A DNA stretch of 64,000 nt, taken from the NCBI RefSeq assembly GCF_011927785.1, contig NZ_JAATJK010000001.1:3815001-3879000 (forward strand), in the 5' to 3' direction. The stretch comes from Micromonospora profundi (lineage in GTDB: Bacteria > Actinomycetota > Actinomycetes > Mycobacteriales > Micromonosporaceae). Within the stretch, counting starts at the first letter, position 1. The number at the start of each line of letters is the position of its first letter. Shown piece by piece: positions 33,615-43,536 of this stretch. Below the pieces are notes generated by a model. It did no database searches. It was not told the DNA's origin and worked only from the letters and a program-made list of their open reading frames with translations. The position numbers were made by a program, and so were the translations under genes.

Positions 33615-34930
33615 GCCCGGACACGGGTCTCCCCCGCTTCGGGGGCGGCAGGTCGGGGCAGAGTGTCCCCCGGGTCGCCTTCGTCACCCAGTGGTTCGCC
33701 CCCGAGCCGACCACGACCCCGGTCTGGATCGCCAGATCGCTCAGTGAGCAGGATCTCCGGGTCGAGGTGCTGACCGGTGTGCCCAACTACCCCACCGGGA
33801 ACGTCCACGACGGCTACTCCAGTTGGCGGCGTACCCGGGAGGTCCATCAGGGCGTCCCCGTGCGACGCGTGCCGCTGTACCCGAGTCATGACCAGTCCGC
33901 GGTGCGTCGCGTCGCCAACTACGCCAGCTACGCGGCGTCCGCCGCGACCCTCGGCGCCTCGGTTCTGCGGTCCGCCGACGTGGCTGTCATCTACTCGACG
34001 CCGGCGACCGCCGCCGCCGCTGGGATCTACGCACGCCTCCGCTGGGGGCTGCCGTACGTCCTGATGGTGATGGACGTCTGGCCCGACTCGGTCTTCGCCA
34101 CCGGTTTCCTCACCGGTGGGGCCAAGCGCCGCATCGCAGAGCCCGCCCTGACCTGGTACACCGAGCAGACGTACCGGTGGGCCAGCCACATCACCGCCAC
34201 GTCGCCGGGGATGCGCGACGCGCTGGTCTCGCGCGGCGTACCCGAGGACAAGGTTTCCGTCGTCTACAGCTGGACCGACGAGAAGGTCATGCGGCCCAGC
34301 GAGCCCGACCGGCAGCTACGGGCCAGCCTGGGCCTGTCCGACGAGTTCGTGCTGATGTACGGCGGCAACCACGGCGCTGCCCAGAACCTGGACGTCGCGG
34401 TCCGGGCGATGGGCGAGCTGCGCGATCTGCCGATCCACCTGGTGTTGGTGGGCGACGGCATCGAGAAGGTCGGGCTGCGCTCGCTCGCCTCCGACCTCGG
34501 TCTCCGTTCGGTGCATTTCCTCGACCCGGTGGAGCCGGAGCGGATGCCGGCCATCATGGCCGCCGCGGACATGCAGTTGGTCGCGCTCGCCGACGAGGAA
34601 CTTTTCCGCTTCACGCTGCCCAGCAAGGTCCAGTCCATCCTCGCCTGCGCCCAACCGATCGTCACGTGCGCACCGGGGGACGCGGCCCGTGTGGTGCACG
34701 AGGCAGGTGCCGGCTTCAGCTCCCCGGCGGGCGACCCACATCAGTTGGCGAAGACCATCCGGCAGGCCGCCGAGGTGCCACGCGGCGAGCTGCGGTCGAT
34801 GGGCCGGGCCGGCTACGCGTACTACAGGTCCCACCTCAGCGAGGAGATCAACGCCCGGGCGCTGGCCGGGATTGTCCGGGCCTCCTCCGGCCGGCGTCGC
34901 CGCGGCCGCGGCACAGGGGGTACGCCATGA
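33611..34930 (+). CDS. GT4-family glycosyltransferase, WbuB-like
   Basis: 439 residues; start and stop overlap its neighbours by 4 nt each, tying it to the CapE/CapF pair. The N-terminal domain has VTQWFAPEPTTTPVWIARSL and VLTGVPNYPTGNVHDGY; PYVLMVMDVWPDSVFATG and KVSVVYSWTDE are characteristic of WbuB-type transferases, which are often encoded beside FucNAc-pathway genes. The C-terminal GT-B domain contains ELFRFTLPSKVQSILACAQP. Transfer of L-FucNAc is a reasonable inference from the neighbours. Confidence 0.85.
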   Translation: MSPDTGLPRFGGGRSGQSVPRVAFVTQWFAPEPTTTPVWIARSLSEQDLRVEVLTGVPNYPTGNVHDGYSSWRRTREVHQGVPVRRVPLYPSHDQSAVRRVANYASYAASAATLGASVLRSADVAVIYSTPATAAAAGIYARLRWGLPYVLMVMDVWPDSVFATGFLTGGAKRRIAEPALTWYTEQTYRWASHITATSPGMRDALVSRGVPEDKVSVVYSWTDEKVMRPSEPDRQLRASLGLSDEFVLMYGGNHGAAQNLDVAVRAMGELRDLPIHLVLVGDGIEKVGLRSLASDLGLRSVHFLDPVEPERMPAIMAAADMQLVALADEELFRFTLPSKVQSILACAQPIVTCAPGDAARVVHEAGAGFSSPAGDPHQLAKTIRQAAEVPRGELRSMGRAGYAYYRSHLSEEINARALAGIVRASSGRRRRGRGTGGTP

Positions 34931-35841
34931 CGCAGCGCGTGCTGATCCTCGGGGCGACCGGGATGCTCGGCCACACCCTGCTGCGCTCGCTGAGCGAAGC
35001 CGCCGAGTTGGACGTCTATGGTTGTGCGCGCAGCACGTCCGTGACTCCGGCCCTGTTCCCCGGTCACCTGAGGCAGCAGATCACGCCGGGGGTCGACGTC
35101 ACCGATCCGGGTGCGCTCCGCCGGATCCTGACCGAGCTGAGCCCGGACGTGGTGGTCAACTGCGTGGGCGTCATCAAGCAGCGCCCGGACGTCGAGGACG
35201 CCCCCAACACCATCGCGGTGAACGCGCTCTTTCCGCACGTCCTCGCCCGGGAGTGCGCGGCGCAGGGCACCCGGCTCGTCCAGGTGAGCACCGACTGCGT
35301 CTTCTCCGGCAGGCATGGCGACTATCGGGAACAGGACATTCCCGACCCGTACGACCTCTACGGTCGCGCGAAGCTGCTCGGCGAGACCGTCCAGGCGCCG
35401 GCGCTGACACTGCGTACCTCGATCATCGGTCACGAACTGGGCACCGCCCGCTCCCTGGTGGACTGGTTCCTCGCCCAGCGCGGGACCGTCAACGGCTACA
35501 CCGAGGCCATCTACAGCGGGGTGACGACCGTCGAGTTCGCCGCGATGCTGCGTACGGTGGTGCTGCCCCGCCCGGATCTCACAGGCCTCTACCACGTGGC
35601 CTCGGCGCCGATCTCGAAGTACGAGCTGCTGAAGATCGTCGCCGAGGTGTACGGGTGGCCGGGGCGGATCGAGCCGTCGGATCAGGTCCGGTGCGACAGG
35701 TCGCTGTCAGCGGACGCGTTTCGGCAGCGGACCGGCTACCTGCCGCCGGAGTGGCGGGACATGATCGTGGAGATGCACCGCCGCGCGGTCCAGTGGCGCC
35801 TTCCGGCGGCCCTCGGCACCGCCCAGCCGGCACGTTACTGA
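34927..35841 (+). CDS. nucleotide-sugar reductase, RmlD/CapF-FnlB-like
   Basis: 304 residues. Extended SDR of the RmlD group: LILGATGMLGHTLLRSL, VNCVGVIKQRPDVEDAPNTI, STDCVFSGRHGDYREQDIPDPYDLYGRAK (YxxxK). In FucNAc loci the second enzyme reduces the CapE product. It lacks the C-terminal cupin domain of long CapF and so resembles FnlB/WbjC-length homologues. Overlaps the glycosyltransferase gene by 4 nt; a perfect hairpin begins at its stop codon. Confidence 0.82.
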   Translation: MTQRVLILGATGMLGHTLLRSLSEAAELDVYGCARSTSVTPALFPGHLRQQITPGVDVTDPGALRRILTELSPDVVVNCVGVIKQRPDVEDAPNTIAVNALFPHVLARECAAQGTRLVQVSTDCVFSGRHGDYREQDIPDPYDLYGRAKLLGETVQAPALTLRTSIIGHELGTARSLVDWFLAQRGTVNGYTEAIYSGVTTVEFAAMLRTVVLPRPDLTGLYHVASAPISKYELLKIVAEVYGWPGRIEPSDQVRCDRSLSADAFRQRTGYLPPEWRDMIVEMHRRAVQWRLPAALGTAQPARY

Positions 35842-35872
35842 GCGGTGCCGGGCCGCCGGCCCGGCACCGCTC
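35840..35872. terminator. bidirectional terminator between convergent genes
   Basis: Perfect 16-bp arms GAGCGGTGCCGGGCCG / CGGCCCGGCACCGCTC around one base, spanning the end of the CapF-like gene and the gap to the convergent glycosyltransferase gene. Confidence 0.75.
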
Positions 35873-35881
35873 CCGTCGGCC

Positions 35882-37093
35882 TCACCGTCCGGCGTACGCC
35901 CGGGGCCTTGTCAGCGCCTCCCGCGCACGGTCGAGGACGCTGAGCCGCCCGACCTGCTGGCGCCAGTCGCGGTATGCAGCAGAAGCCGCCATCCGGGCAG
36001 CATGACGCTGCTCGGGCGACGCGGCCACGACCTCCTCGATGCAGTCCCGCAGGGCCTCTGCGGTGAGGTCGGGCAGCACCATTCCACCGCCGGAACGCAG
36101 GACCGGTGTCCAGGGGGTCCGGTCGGAGCAGATCACCGGGCAGCCCACGGCGAGGCTCTCGGCGATCACGTGTCCGAAGTTCTCCCCACGGGTGGGCAGG
36201 ACGAAGGTGTCGTAGCCGGCGAAGACGTCGCACACCTGGTCCGGCTGCACCGCTCCTCGGTAGGTCGCCCGGATGTTTCCCGGCAACGACTCCAGCAGGG
36301 ACAGACAGGTCCGCCAGTATGCCTGGTCCTCGGTCGGACCGAAGATGTCGAATTCCACAGGGCCCTTGACCTCAGACAGCGCGGTGAGGACGAGGTCCAG
36401 GTTCTTCATGGGTGAGATGCGGCCGAGAAAGACGAGCCGGGCCGGACCGGACGACCGCGCGGGCGGCAGGTCGACCGGCTCGGGGCCGCCCGCTCCGACC
36501 ACTACCGGAATACGGGCCGACGGTACGACCCGACGGATGTCGGCCGCCTCCAGCGCGGTGGTGGCGTGCCAGTAGACCCGCTGGCCGTTCAGCATCCACC
36601 GCCAGCCGACGAGGAAGATCCGCTTCCTTGTCGAGTTGATGGATAGGGCGCCCACGCCACATTCACCGCGCGGAGCGATCAGCACGCGTTCGACCCGCAG
36701 GGCACCCATCTTCGCCGCCAGGATGGGCACGATCGAGAAGAGCGACCAGAGGCTGTTGACGTACAGCAGGTCGAACCGAGTGGCCCGGAGCTCGCGGTAC
36801 AACCGCCGCCAGTGCCGGAGCCGTCGGGCGCCGAGGTAGAACACCCGGTGCCGGCCACGCTGGACCCATCGGCCGGACAGGCCGGGAAACGACTCGGGAG
36901 CCCCGAGGTCGTGGTCTCGGGTTACGAGTGTCCCCTCGATCGCGGGACTCGCGGCGTCCATCAGCGACGAGACGGATCGGATCGGCCCACCCGCGAGGTA
37001 GCCGGGCTCGAAGTAATCGGCAGTTACCAACACCCGGTACGGATCCGGCGCGTCCTCTCGCGACGTTGCCAACCGGTCCGCGTCGTACGCCAT
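35882..37093 (-). CDS. GT4-family glycosyltransferase
   Basis: 403 residues; GGGAG precedes the chosen ATG, whereas the open frame runs further upstream without family similarity. GT-B fold: N-terminal YFEPGYLAGGPIRSVSSL, hinge region, then ARLVFLGRISPMKNLDLVLTAL and PTRGENFGHVIAESLAVGCPVICSD, which carries the E-x7-E motif of retaining GT4 enzymes. Donor and acceptor unknown. Transcribed against its neighbours. Confidence 0.87.
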   Translation of the reverse strand: MAYDADRLATSREDAPDPYRVLVTADYFEPGYLAGGPIRSVSSLMDAASPAIEGTLVTRDHDLGAPESFPGLSGRWVQRGRHRVFYLGARRLRHWRRLYRELRATRFDLLYVNSLWSLFSIVPILAAKMGALRVERVLIAPRGECGVGALSINSTRKRIFLVGWRWMLNGQRVYWHATTALEAADIRRVVPSARIPVVVGAGGPEPVDLPPARSSGPARLVFLGRISPMKNLDLVLTALSEVKGPVEFDIFGPTEDQAYWRTCLSLLESLPGNIRATYRGAVQPDQVCDVFAGYDTFVLPTRGENFGHVIAESLAVGCPVICSDRTPWTPVLRSGGGMVLPDLTAEALRDCIEEVVAASPEQRHAARMAASAAYRDWRQQVGRLSVLDRAREALTRPRAYAGR

Positions 37094-37317
37094 GGCGATC
37101 TCCCGGCTCTCGGCTGAACCCGGCGGGAGCGCACGGGCCGGAAAGGTCAACGAATGAGACCGAGCCGGGGTGACGATTCGCGAACGCGATGAGGACCACC
37201 ACTGGCCGAATATGTGAAACCACGGGAAAAGAACCACGCATCCGGTATAAGGAATTGACGCAGTCCTCCGGTTTTCTTCGAACACCACCGGAGGTATCGG
37301 CACCTCGAGAGGGACGC

Positions 37318-38331
37318 ATGTCGCGAGTAGCGCTCATTTCAGGGATCACCGGGCAGGACGGCAGTTATCTGTCTGAGCTTCTGCTCAACAAGGGCTACAC
37401 GGTGCACGGAATAAAAAGGCGGTCATCCAGTTTCAACACAGAGCGAATCGATCGGATCGACGTGCACCCGCGGCAGAACGACGCGCGGCTATTCCTGCAC
37501 TACAGCGACCTGTCGGACCCGGCTTCCCTGACCACGCTCATCCGCGACATCCGGCCCGACGAGATCTACAACCTGGGCGCGCAGAGCCACGTCCGGGTGT
37601 CCTTCGACATTCCGGGTTACACCGCCGATGTCACCGGGCTCGGCGCCATGCGGATGCTGGAAGCGGCTCGCGCGGCCAACATCGGCTGCCGGTTCTACCA
37701 GGCGTCCTCCTCGGAGATGTTCGGCTCCACCCCGCCGCCGCAGCGGGAGGACACGCCGTTTCACCCCCGCAGCCCGTACGCCTGCGCCAAGGTCTACGCC
37801 TACTGGTCGGCGGTGAACTACCGGGAATCCTGGGACATGTACTGCGCCAACGGAATCCTCTTCAACCACGAGTCGCCACGCCGGGGCGAGAACTTCGTGA
37901 CCCGCAAGATCACCCGGGCGGTGGCCAGGATCGAGGCCGGCATCCAGGACACGCTCTACCTGGGCAATCTCGAAGCGGTCCGGGACTGGGGCTACGCGCC
38001 GGAGTACGTCGAAGCGATGTGGCTCGCTCTTCAGCAGGACAAGCCCGACGACTACGTGGTCGCCACCGGCGAAGGGCACACCGTCCGCGAGTTCGTCGAG
38101 GCCGCGTTCGCCCACGTCGGGCTCGACTGGGAAAAGCACGTGGCAACCGACCCGGTGTACTACCGTCCGGCGGAGGTCGACGCCCTCATCGGCGACTACA
38201 GCAAGGCCCGCCGGACGCTCGGCTGGGCACCCAAGACGCTCTTCCCGGACCTGGTCCGGGTGATGGTGGACGCCGACCGGCAGTTGCTCGAGGACGAGCG
38301 AATGGGCCGCCTGGTGCGGGTGGACCGATGA
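37318..38331 (+). CDS. gmd: GDP-mannose 4,6-dehydratase
   Basis: 337 residues, the usual length. [38 protein letters not shown] is the family N-terminus. ASSSEMFG and [10 protein letters not shown] (YxxxK) form the active site, and [24 protein letters not shown] is diagnostic. It makes GDP-4-keto-6-deoxy-mannose, precursor of GDP-fucose, GDP-rhamnose or GDP-perosamine. Overlaps the next gene by 4 nt (ATGA). Confidence 0.95.
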   Translation: MSRVALISGITGQDGSYLSELLLNKGYTVHGIKRRSSSFNTERIDRIDVHPRQNDARLFLHYSDLSDPASLTTLIRDIRPDEIYNLGAQSHVRVSFDIPGYTADVTGLGAMRMLEAARAANIGCRFYQASSSEMFGSTPPPQREDTPFHPRSPYACAKVYAYWSAVNYRESWDMYCANGILFNHESPRRGENFVTRKITRAVARIEAGIQDTLYLGNLEAVRDWGYAPEYVEAMWLALQQDKPDDYVVATGEGHTVREFVEAAFAHVGLDWEKHVATDPVYYRPAEVDALIGDYSKARRTLGWAPKTLFPDLVRVMVDADRQLLEDERMGRLVRVDR

Positions 38332-39530
38332 AGGTGACGATCGAGGCGACTCCGATCCGCCCCGCGCACGCGGCCGGAGTCGAGGCGTTCACCTATGGGC
38401 TGCTGGACGGGCTCGTGACCGCCACCTCCCACGATCTGCACGTGAACGTCCTGCGCGGAACGCTCGACGCATGGCGGGAGCGGGTGCCCCACAACCGGCT
38501 CTCCTGGACGGAGGTCGGGATGCCGCTGCGGTCGGACAACCGCTACGGACGCATCCTGCGTGGCTGGACACCGGACCGGGTCCGCGAATCGGTAGCCCTG
38601 CGGCGGACGGTGAACGCGCTCCGGCAACGGGCCCGCCCCGCCCGCGACGACTCGGACGTCGTGTTGTTTCCGTTCCACTGCGCTCCGGCGCGGGCCCGCT
38701 CGTCGGTGGTGGTGGTGCACGACCTGCGCCACCTGCACGCCGCGTTCAGTTCGCCCGGGTTCGGGGAGGTGGTGCGGGAGAACGTCGCCCACGCCTCCGC
38801 AGTGGTCGTGTCGTGGCCCCACCCGTACCGCGAGGTCCTGACGCTCTTCCCGGAGGCGGCGGACCGGGTCGCCCTCATACCTCCGCCCACGTTCCAGCCG
38901 GCGCCCGACAGGTTGCTGTCCGACCCGGAGCCGGGCCTGCTGCTCTATCCGTCATCGACAGCCACCCACAAGAACCACGCCACGCTGCTGGAGGCGATGG
39001 CGCTGCTACCCGAATGCCGGCTCGTCTGCCCCGGCCCGCTTGTCGAGCCCGAGGCCACCCGGCTGCTGGCCCGCGCCGCCCGTCCCGACCTGCGGGGCCG
39101 GGTGACGTTCCCGGGGTTCGTGACGCTCGACGAGCTCAACAAGCTCTACGCCCGCGCCGAGGCCGTGGTGGTGCCGTCCCTGTGGGAGGCCGCCAGCGGA
39201 GCGATCCTCGAGGCGTTCAGCTGGGGTCTTCCGGTGGCGTGTGCGGACGTGGACCCGCTGCGCGCGCAGTTGGAGTTCACCGGCGCCGACGCGGCGGTGT
39301 TCAGCGCGAAGGACCCGGTGGCGCTAGCCGACGCCATCCGGCGGTTGCGGGCCAACCGGGAGCACTACGCGACGGCCTCCCGCAGGGCGAACAGCCGATT
39401 GGCCGGTCGTACCTGGGCGGACACTGCGAGCGACTACGCGGCCGTCCTGGAATGGGTCGCCGCCGGACGGCCGGGCCCGATACCCCGCTCCCCGTTCGCC
39501 GCCGCGCTGGCCAACGGAGAGACACGGTGA
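38328..39530 (+). CDS. GT4-family glycosyltransferase
   Basis: 400 residues, coupled by 4-nt overlaps to gmd and the aminotransferase. N-terminus [29 protein letters not shown] with a conserved mid-domain [14 protein letters not shown]; the C-terminal donor domain has [21 protein letters not shown] and [25 protein letters not shown]. The operon suggests it uses the GDP-sugar made by the flanking enzymes. Confidence 0.86.
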   Translation: MKVTIEATPIRPAHAAGVEAFTYGLLDGLVTATSHDLHVNVLRGTLDAWRERVPHNRLSWTEVGMPLRSDNRYGRILRGWTPDRVRESVALRRTVNALRQRARPARDDSDVVLFPFHCAPARARSSVVVVHDLRHLHAAFSSPGFGEVVRENVAHASAVVVSWPHPYREVLTLFPEAADRVALIPPPTFQPAPDRLLSDPEPGLLLYPSSTATHKNHATLLEAMALLPECRLVCPGPLVEPEATRLLARAARPDLRGRVTFPGFVTLDELNKLYARAEAVVVPSLWEAASGAILEAFSWGLPVACADVDPLRAQLEFTGADAAVFSAKDPVALADAIRRLRANREHYATASRRANSRLAGRTWADTASDYAAVLEWVAAGRPGPIPRSPFAAALANGETR

Positions 39531-40648
39531 GTACGGCGGGTCGATATCCGGTGGCCCGTCCGTGCCTGTCGGAGCTTGAGGAGAGCTACCTGCTCGACGC
39601 GTTCCGCAGTGGCTGGATCTCCTCGCAGGGCCCGTACCTCAACCGGTTCGAGCACCAGTTCGCTGAGCGCTGCGGCGCTGGATCCACTGTGGCGGTCGGC
39701 AACGGCACTGTGGCCCTGCACCTCGTCCTCGCGGCGGCGGGCATCGGCCCGGGCGACGAGGTGATCGTTCCCGCTCTCACATATGTGGCCACGGCCAACG
39801 CCGTTGCCTACTGCGGGGCCCGGCCGGTGTTCGTCGACGTCCTGGCCGACACCTGGTGCATCGATCCGGACCAGGTACGGGCGGCCATCGGTCCCCGAAC
39901 ACGGGCCGTTCTCGCTGTCGACCTCTACGGCCACCCGGCCGACTATTCAGCCCTGCGAGCGATGTGCGACACGCACGGGTTGCTGTTGGTGAGCGACGCC
40001 GCCGAATCGTTCGGGGCGACCCTGGACGGGCGGCCCACCGGGTCCCTGGCAGACGTCACCACCTTCTCGTTCTTCGGCAACAAGGTCATCACCTCCGGCG
40101 AGGGCGGGTGTGTGACGACGTCGGACCGCGCGCTCGCGGACCGAATGCGCCTGCTGCGTAACCAGGGCATGGATCCGCAGCGCCGGTACTGGTTCCCGGT
40201 CGTCGGCTACAACTACCGCCTGACGAACCTGGCCGCCGCAGTGCTCTGCGCGCAGCTCGAACGCGCCGACGAGATCATCCAGCGGCGTGACCGGGTGATC
40301 GCGTCGTACGAGCAGCAGTTGGCGGATCTGCCCCTGCTGCGACCACAGCCGGTCGCCGCGAACGTCCAGCGCGCACCGTGGATGGCGTCCTTCCTGGTCG
40401 GTGAAAGCGATGCGAAGCCGCTGCGGGACGAACTGGCCCAGGCACTGGACCGCCTCGGCGTCGAGACCCGCCCGTTCTTCGTCCCGATCCCGGACCTACC
40501 TCCGTACCGGGACGGCGTGAGTTGCCCGGTGACCGACGACCTGAGCCGGCGGGGAATCAACCTGCCGACGTACGCCGACCTGGACGACGGCGACATCAAG
40601 GTGATCTGTGAACGCCTCCGGGCCGCTGTTGAGACGATCGCATCGTGA
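39527..40648 (+). CDS. DegT/DnrJ/EryC1/StrS aminotransferase (perosamine-synthase-like)
   Basis: 373 residues from a GTG overlapping the previous stop (GTGA). PLP-dependent sugar aminotransferase: VGNGTVALHLVLAAAGIGPGDEVIVP, SDAAESFGA, and FFGNKVITSGEGG with the Schiff-base Lys at ~186; GYNYRLTNLAAAVLCAQLE follows. Next to gmd it would give GDP-perosamine from GDP-4-keto-6-deoxymannose. As the only aminotransferase in the cluster it could instead serve the PglF/PglD-like pair. Sequence alone does not decide. Confidence 0.88.
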   Translation: MSTAGRYPVARPCLSELEESYLLDAFRSGWISSQGPYLNRFEHQFAERCGAGSTVAVGNGTVALHLVLAAAGIGPGDEVIVPALTYVATANAVAYCGARPVFVDVLADTWCIDPDQVRAAIGPRTRAVLAVDLYGHPADYSALRAMCDTHGLLLVSDAAESFGATLDGRPTGSLADVTTFSFFGNKVITSGEGGCVTTSDRALADRMRLLRNQGMDPQRRYWFPVVGYNYRLTNLAAAVLCAQLERADEIIQRRDRVIASYEQQLADLPLLRPQPVAANVQRAPWMASFLVGESDAKPLRDELAQALDRLGVETRPFFVPIPDLPPYRDGVSCPVTDDLSRRGINLPTYADLDDGDIKVICERLRAAVETIAS

Positions 40649-40691
40649 GCACGGCGGACGCGCCACAGCCCGGGACAGGCGACTGAGGCAT

Positions 40692-40728
40692 GCGGCCCGC
40701 CTGGCCGGCAACGGATCAGGCGGGCTGC
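40692..40728. terminator. hairpin between convergent aminotransferase and flippase genes
   Basis: GCGGCCCGCCTG / CAGGCGGGCTGC arms (one mismatch) with a 13-nt loop lie in the 67-nt gap, partly within the end of the flippase gene. Confidence 0.5.
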
Positions 40729-41981
40729 GGCACCAGCTGCCGCCGGGCGTCGCGGCGTCGCAGCAGCACCTGGTAGCTGCGCCACCACAGCGCCGCGCTG
40801 AGCAGCGCCATGACCACAAGCGCGGCGGCCGCTCCGGGGGCGCCGAACACCACCGCGCCGGCGACCACCACAGGCACCCGCAGCACGCCCAGCACAGCGC
40901 CGGCAAGCAACGCCCGGCTACCGGCCCCCTCGATCCGTACCCCGGCGAAGCCGATCACGGCAGGCACCGCCAGCAAGCTCTCGACCACGAGCAGGGGCAG
41001 CAGCATCTGCGCGATCTCCCAGTTGCCGCCCAGCACCGCGAGGCCGATCCGATCCGGTAGCACCGCCACGGCCAGCGCGAGTGGTGCGGCCGCCCCGGTC
41101 ACCAGCACGGTGAGCCGGATGGCCGCGCGCATCCGCGCCGCAGCCGTGGCGCCGTGGCTTCGTCGCAGATGGGGAAGCACGAGCGCCGAGGCTGTGGACA
41201 CGACGAGATTCACCGGCCCGAGCACGGTCCGACCGGCGCTCAGCGCGCCGACCACTGCCGTTCCCGCCGTGGCTGCCACGGCCGTGAGAGCGAGTTGCGC
41301 CGAGCCGGTCGTGACAAGGAACTGAGCGCCGAAGCTCGCCGCGACGCGCGTCTCGGCCCGGTCCGTCCGCCAGCCCGGGAACGTCCGGAAGCCCTGGCGC
41401 CACGCGGTGACGAGCCCGACCAGCGCGCCACCGCCCGCCCAGCCGGCGAACACCACCACCGGCTGCACCAGGTGGAGCAGGCCGGGCACCGCGACGGCGA
41501 CCACAAGCGCGGCCCAGCCAATCTCCTGGAGACAGGCGATCCGTGGTGACCCGATCCCGAGACTGACAGCTTTGGCGTAGTCGTAGAGCGCCAACCCCGG
41601 CAGGGCTGCGCCGACGATCGTCAGATAGGCCGAGCCGGTCGCGAGACCGGCGACGACGACCGCCGCCGCCGCCACGGTGCTCACCGTGATGACCCGTGCG
41701 GACGCGGAGCCGGCGACATCCGCCTGCGTGCCGGCGGCGAGCACCGAGTCGGTGACCATCGCCCGCGTGAGACCGGACACCAGGATGTAGAACGAGAAGG
41801 CGACAGCGAAATGCCCGACGCCGCCAACCGACTCGAGCCGAGTGACAGTGATGGCCAGGAGGAAGTTCCCAGCGCTGGACACGCCGCCGACGAGCAGCGC
41901 CGGTGCCGCTCGGCTCCTCACGAGACGGGTGAGCGCAGAGCCCGATCGGTGCGCGCGAGCCGGCCGATGAATGCCGGCCAT
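40716..41981 (-). CDS. Wzx-like polysaccharide flippase / MATE-superfamily membrane protein
   Basis: 421 residues with about twelve hydrophobic segments and a basic N-terminus; the ATG overlaps the stop of the polymerase-like gene (TGATG). The pattern fits lipid-linked oligosaccharide flippases (ALLVGGVSSAGNFLLAI..., LSAGRTVLGPVNLVVSTASALVLPHLRR). Sequence motifs are weak, so the call leans on topology and position in a glycan cluster. Together with the upstream gene it forms the export and polymerisation unit. Confidence 0.72.
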   Translation of the reverse strand: MAGIHRPARAHRSGSALTRLVRSRAAPALLVGGVSSAGNFLLAITVTRLESVGGVGHFAVAFSFYILVSGLTRAMVTDSVLAAGTQADVAGSASARVITVSTVAAAAVVVAGLATGSAYLTIVGAALPGLALYDYAKAVSLGIGSPRIACLQEIGWAALVVAVAVPGLLHLVQPVVVFAGWAGGGALVGLVTAWRQGFRTFPGWRTDRAETRVAASFGAQFLVTTGSAQLALTAVAATAGTAVVGALSAGRTVLGPVNLVVSTASALVLPHLRRSHGATAAARMRAAIRLTVLVTGAAAPLALAVAVLPDRIGLAVLGGNWEIAQMLLPLLVVESLLAVPAVIGFAGVRIEGAGSRALLAGAVLGVLRVPVVVAGAVVFGAPGAAAALVVMALLSAALWWRSYQVLLRRRDARRQLVPQPA

Positions 41982-43324
41982 CACCGGATGGCTGGGACCC
42001 GGAACTCGTACCCCCGAGTGCCGACGAAACGTCGAGCGTCGACAGTCGACGGCCGGCGGCGGGTCGTCACCAGGACGTAGAACACCGGCAGCACCGACAC
42101 CGTGTGCTGGACCAGGCTGATCATCGAGTCCGGGTACGTACTCGACCACAGCAGCGGGTTCGTGAGGATGAGGCACAGGATGCTGAGCCGGAACGGGCCT
42201 GGTGCGCCGCGCCAGCGCAGCAGGAACCCGACCACCGCTGCCCAGACGCCGTGGAAGACGACCACCCCCGTCGGACCCTCGAAGAGGTAGATGTTCCCGA
42301 TCGACAGGAAGGTGTACGCCGACGTGGGGCCGCCACCCAGGTACTGGTTGATGGCCTGGCCGGTGGAGAGGGCCGGCCGGTCCGGGTCGACGACTCGGGG
42401 CAGAACGCCGTACCTGAGGTAGTCCGCGAGGCCGGGCCGGGACAGGTCGACCGGGACGCTGATGTCCGCAAGAGGTGCCAGTTGCAGATCCAGGCGCGCC
42501 CGATCTCCTGCCGTCACCTGCTCCGACACTGCAACACCGTGATCGGTGCGGATCGCGTTGCGGATTTCGAACATGGCCGGCCAGACGAGGAACAGCAGTG
42601 CGGCCGTGACCACCAGGTACCGGACCCGGATCACTCCGCAGATGACGCCAGCGGCGGCGACGAACGAGATGAAGCCCATCAGGGGCGCCGAGCGGGCGGT
42701 CATCGTGGCCAGAACGACCTCGACCGCCGTCAGCAGGGCCAGCCACCCGTAGAGCTTCCGGATGGAGATGTGGCCACCGAGGTGGCTGGCGATCAACAAC
42801 GCACACGCGAGCGCGTTCCAGCCGGACACCAGCGCCGTGATCGGAGCGAGGCTGGAATCGGGCAGGTCGCCGGACACCTGCGCCACGATCGTTCCCCTGC
42901 CGACGTACGCCCCCAGCAGGCTGGCCAGCACGCTGACCACCGCGACCACACGGGCGACGCCGTAGATCCTCGGATACTGGGCGTTGGCGCGCTGAAGGCC
43001 GCGTCGCCACTGGTGGTCGGGCCGGCCGAAGATCAGCGCGGCTGTCTCCACAAGCGCGCTGCCGAGCAGGGCGAGCCCCACCAGGCGCAGGAGGAACCCG
43101 AGTTCCGGGTTCCGGTACAGCACGGCGGTGGGAATGATGAGGAGCAGGAACGGCGCGAGGACGACGAGGCTTACCGGGTAGCACCGAAAGATCCGCGGCA
43201 GGAGTCGCCCCGGTCGACGGCTGTCGGTCACCGCGCGGTGCCTGGCAATTCGATGTGCCGCGACCGCGACGAAAGAGCCTGCCAGGGATGGATGGCTGGC
43301 CAAAGGTCCCACGCGGGCCGTCAT
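41981..43324 (-). CDS. Wzy-like O-antigen polymerase / multi-pass membrane protein
   Basis: 447 residues; GGAGG stands ~10 nt before the ATG. Around ten to twelve hydrophobic segments and a large extracytoplasmic loop (~270-345; IRTDHGVAVSEQVTAGDRARL..., GQAINQYLGGGPTSAYTFLSIG) match Wzy polymerases in layout, although primary sequence is poorly conserved in this group. The coupled flippase gene and the surrounding cluster support the call. Confidence 0.65.
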   Translation of the reverse strand: MTARVGPLASHPSLAGSFVAVAAHRIARHRAVTDSRRPGRLLPRIFRCYPVSLVVLAPFLLLIIPTAVLYRNPELGFLLRLVGLALLGSALVETAALIFGRPDHQWRRGLQRANAQYPRIYGVARVVAVVSVLASLLGAYVGRGTIVAQVSGDLPDSSLAPITALVSGWNALACALLIASHLGGHISIRKLYGWLALLTAVEVVLATMTARSAPLMGFISFVAAAGVICGVIRVRYLVVTAALLFLVWPAMFEIRNAIRTDHGVAVSEQVTAGDRARLDLQLAPLADISVPVDLSRPGLADYLRYGVLPRVVDPDRPALSTGQAINQYLGGGPTSAYTFLSIGNIYLFEGPTGVVVFHGVWAAVVGFLLRWRGAPGPFRLSILCLILTNPLLWSSTYPDSMISLVQHTVSVLPVFYVLVTTRRRPSTVDARRFVGTRGYEFRVPAIR

Positions 43325-43536
43325 CGTGCAGGGACCTCCGCCTCGCTGTCGTCTACCTAGTGAGCAACGACATGCCCGACGCTGGGATACGCCTCCGGGG
43401 GCACCTGCGACGCCCATCCGTCACCCCGGAAAGCCATGCCGACACGGCCAGTCACCGCGCTCCCATCGACCGATTGACATTGATCAGCTCGCACCGGAAG
43501 GCTCGCGCCTACAGGTCCTTCACCCAAGGAGGCGCG

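Noticed and set aside
41982..43184. Minus-strand extension that would make the flippase 822 residues
   Set aside because: The added part is Arg/Pro/Gly-rich frame-shadow sequence of the polymerase-like gene; the TGATG overlap start fits a membrane protein.
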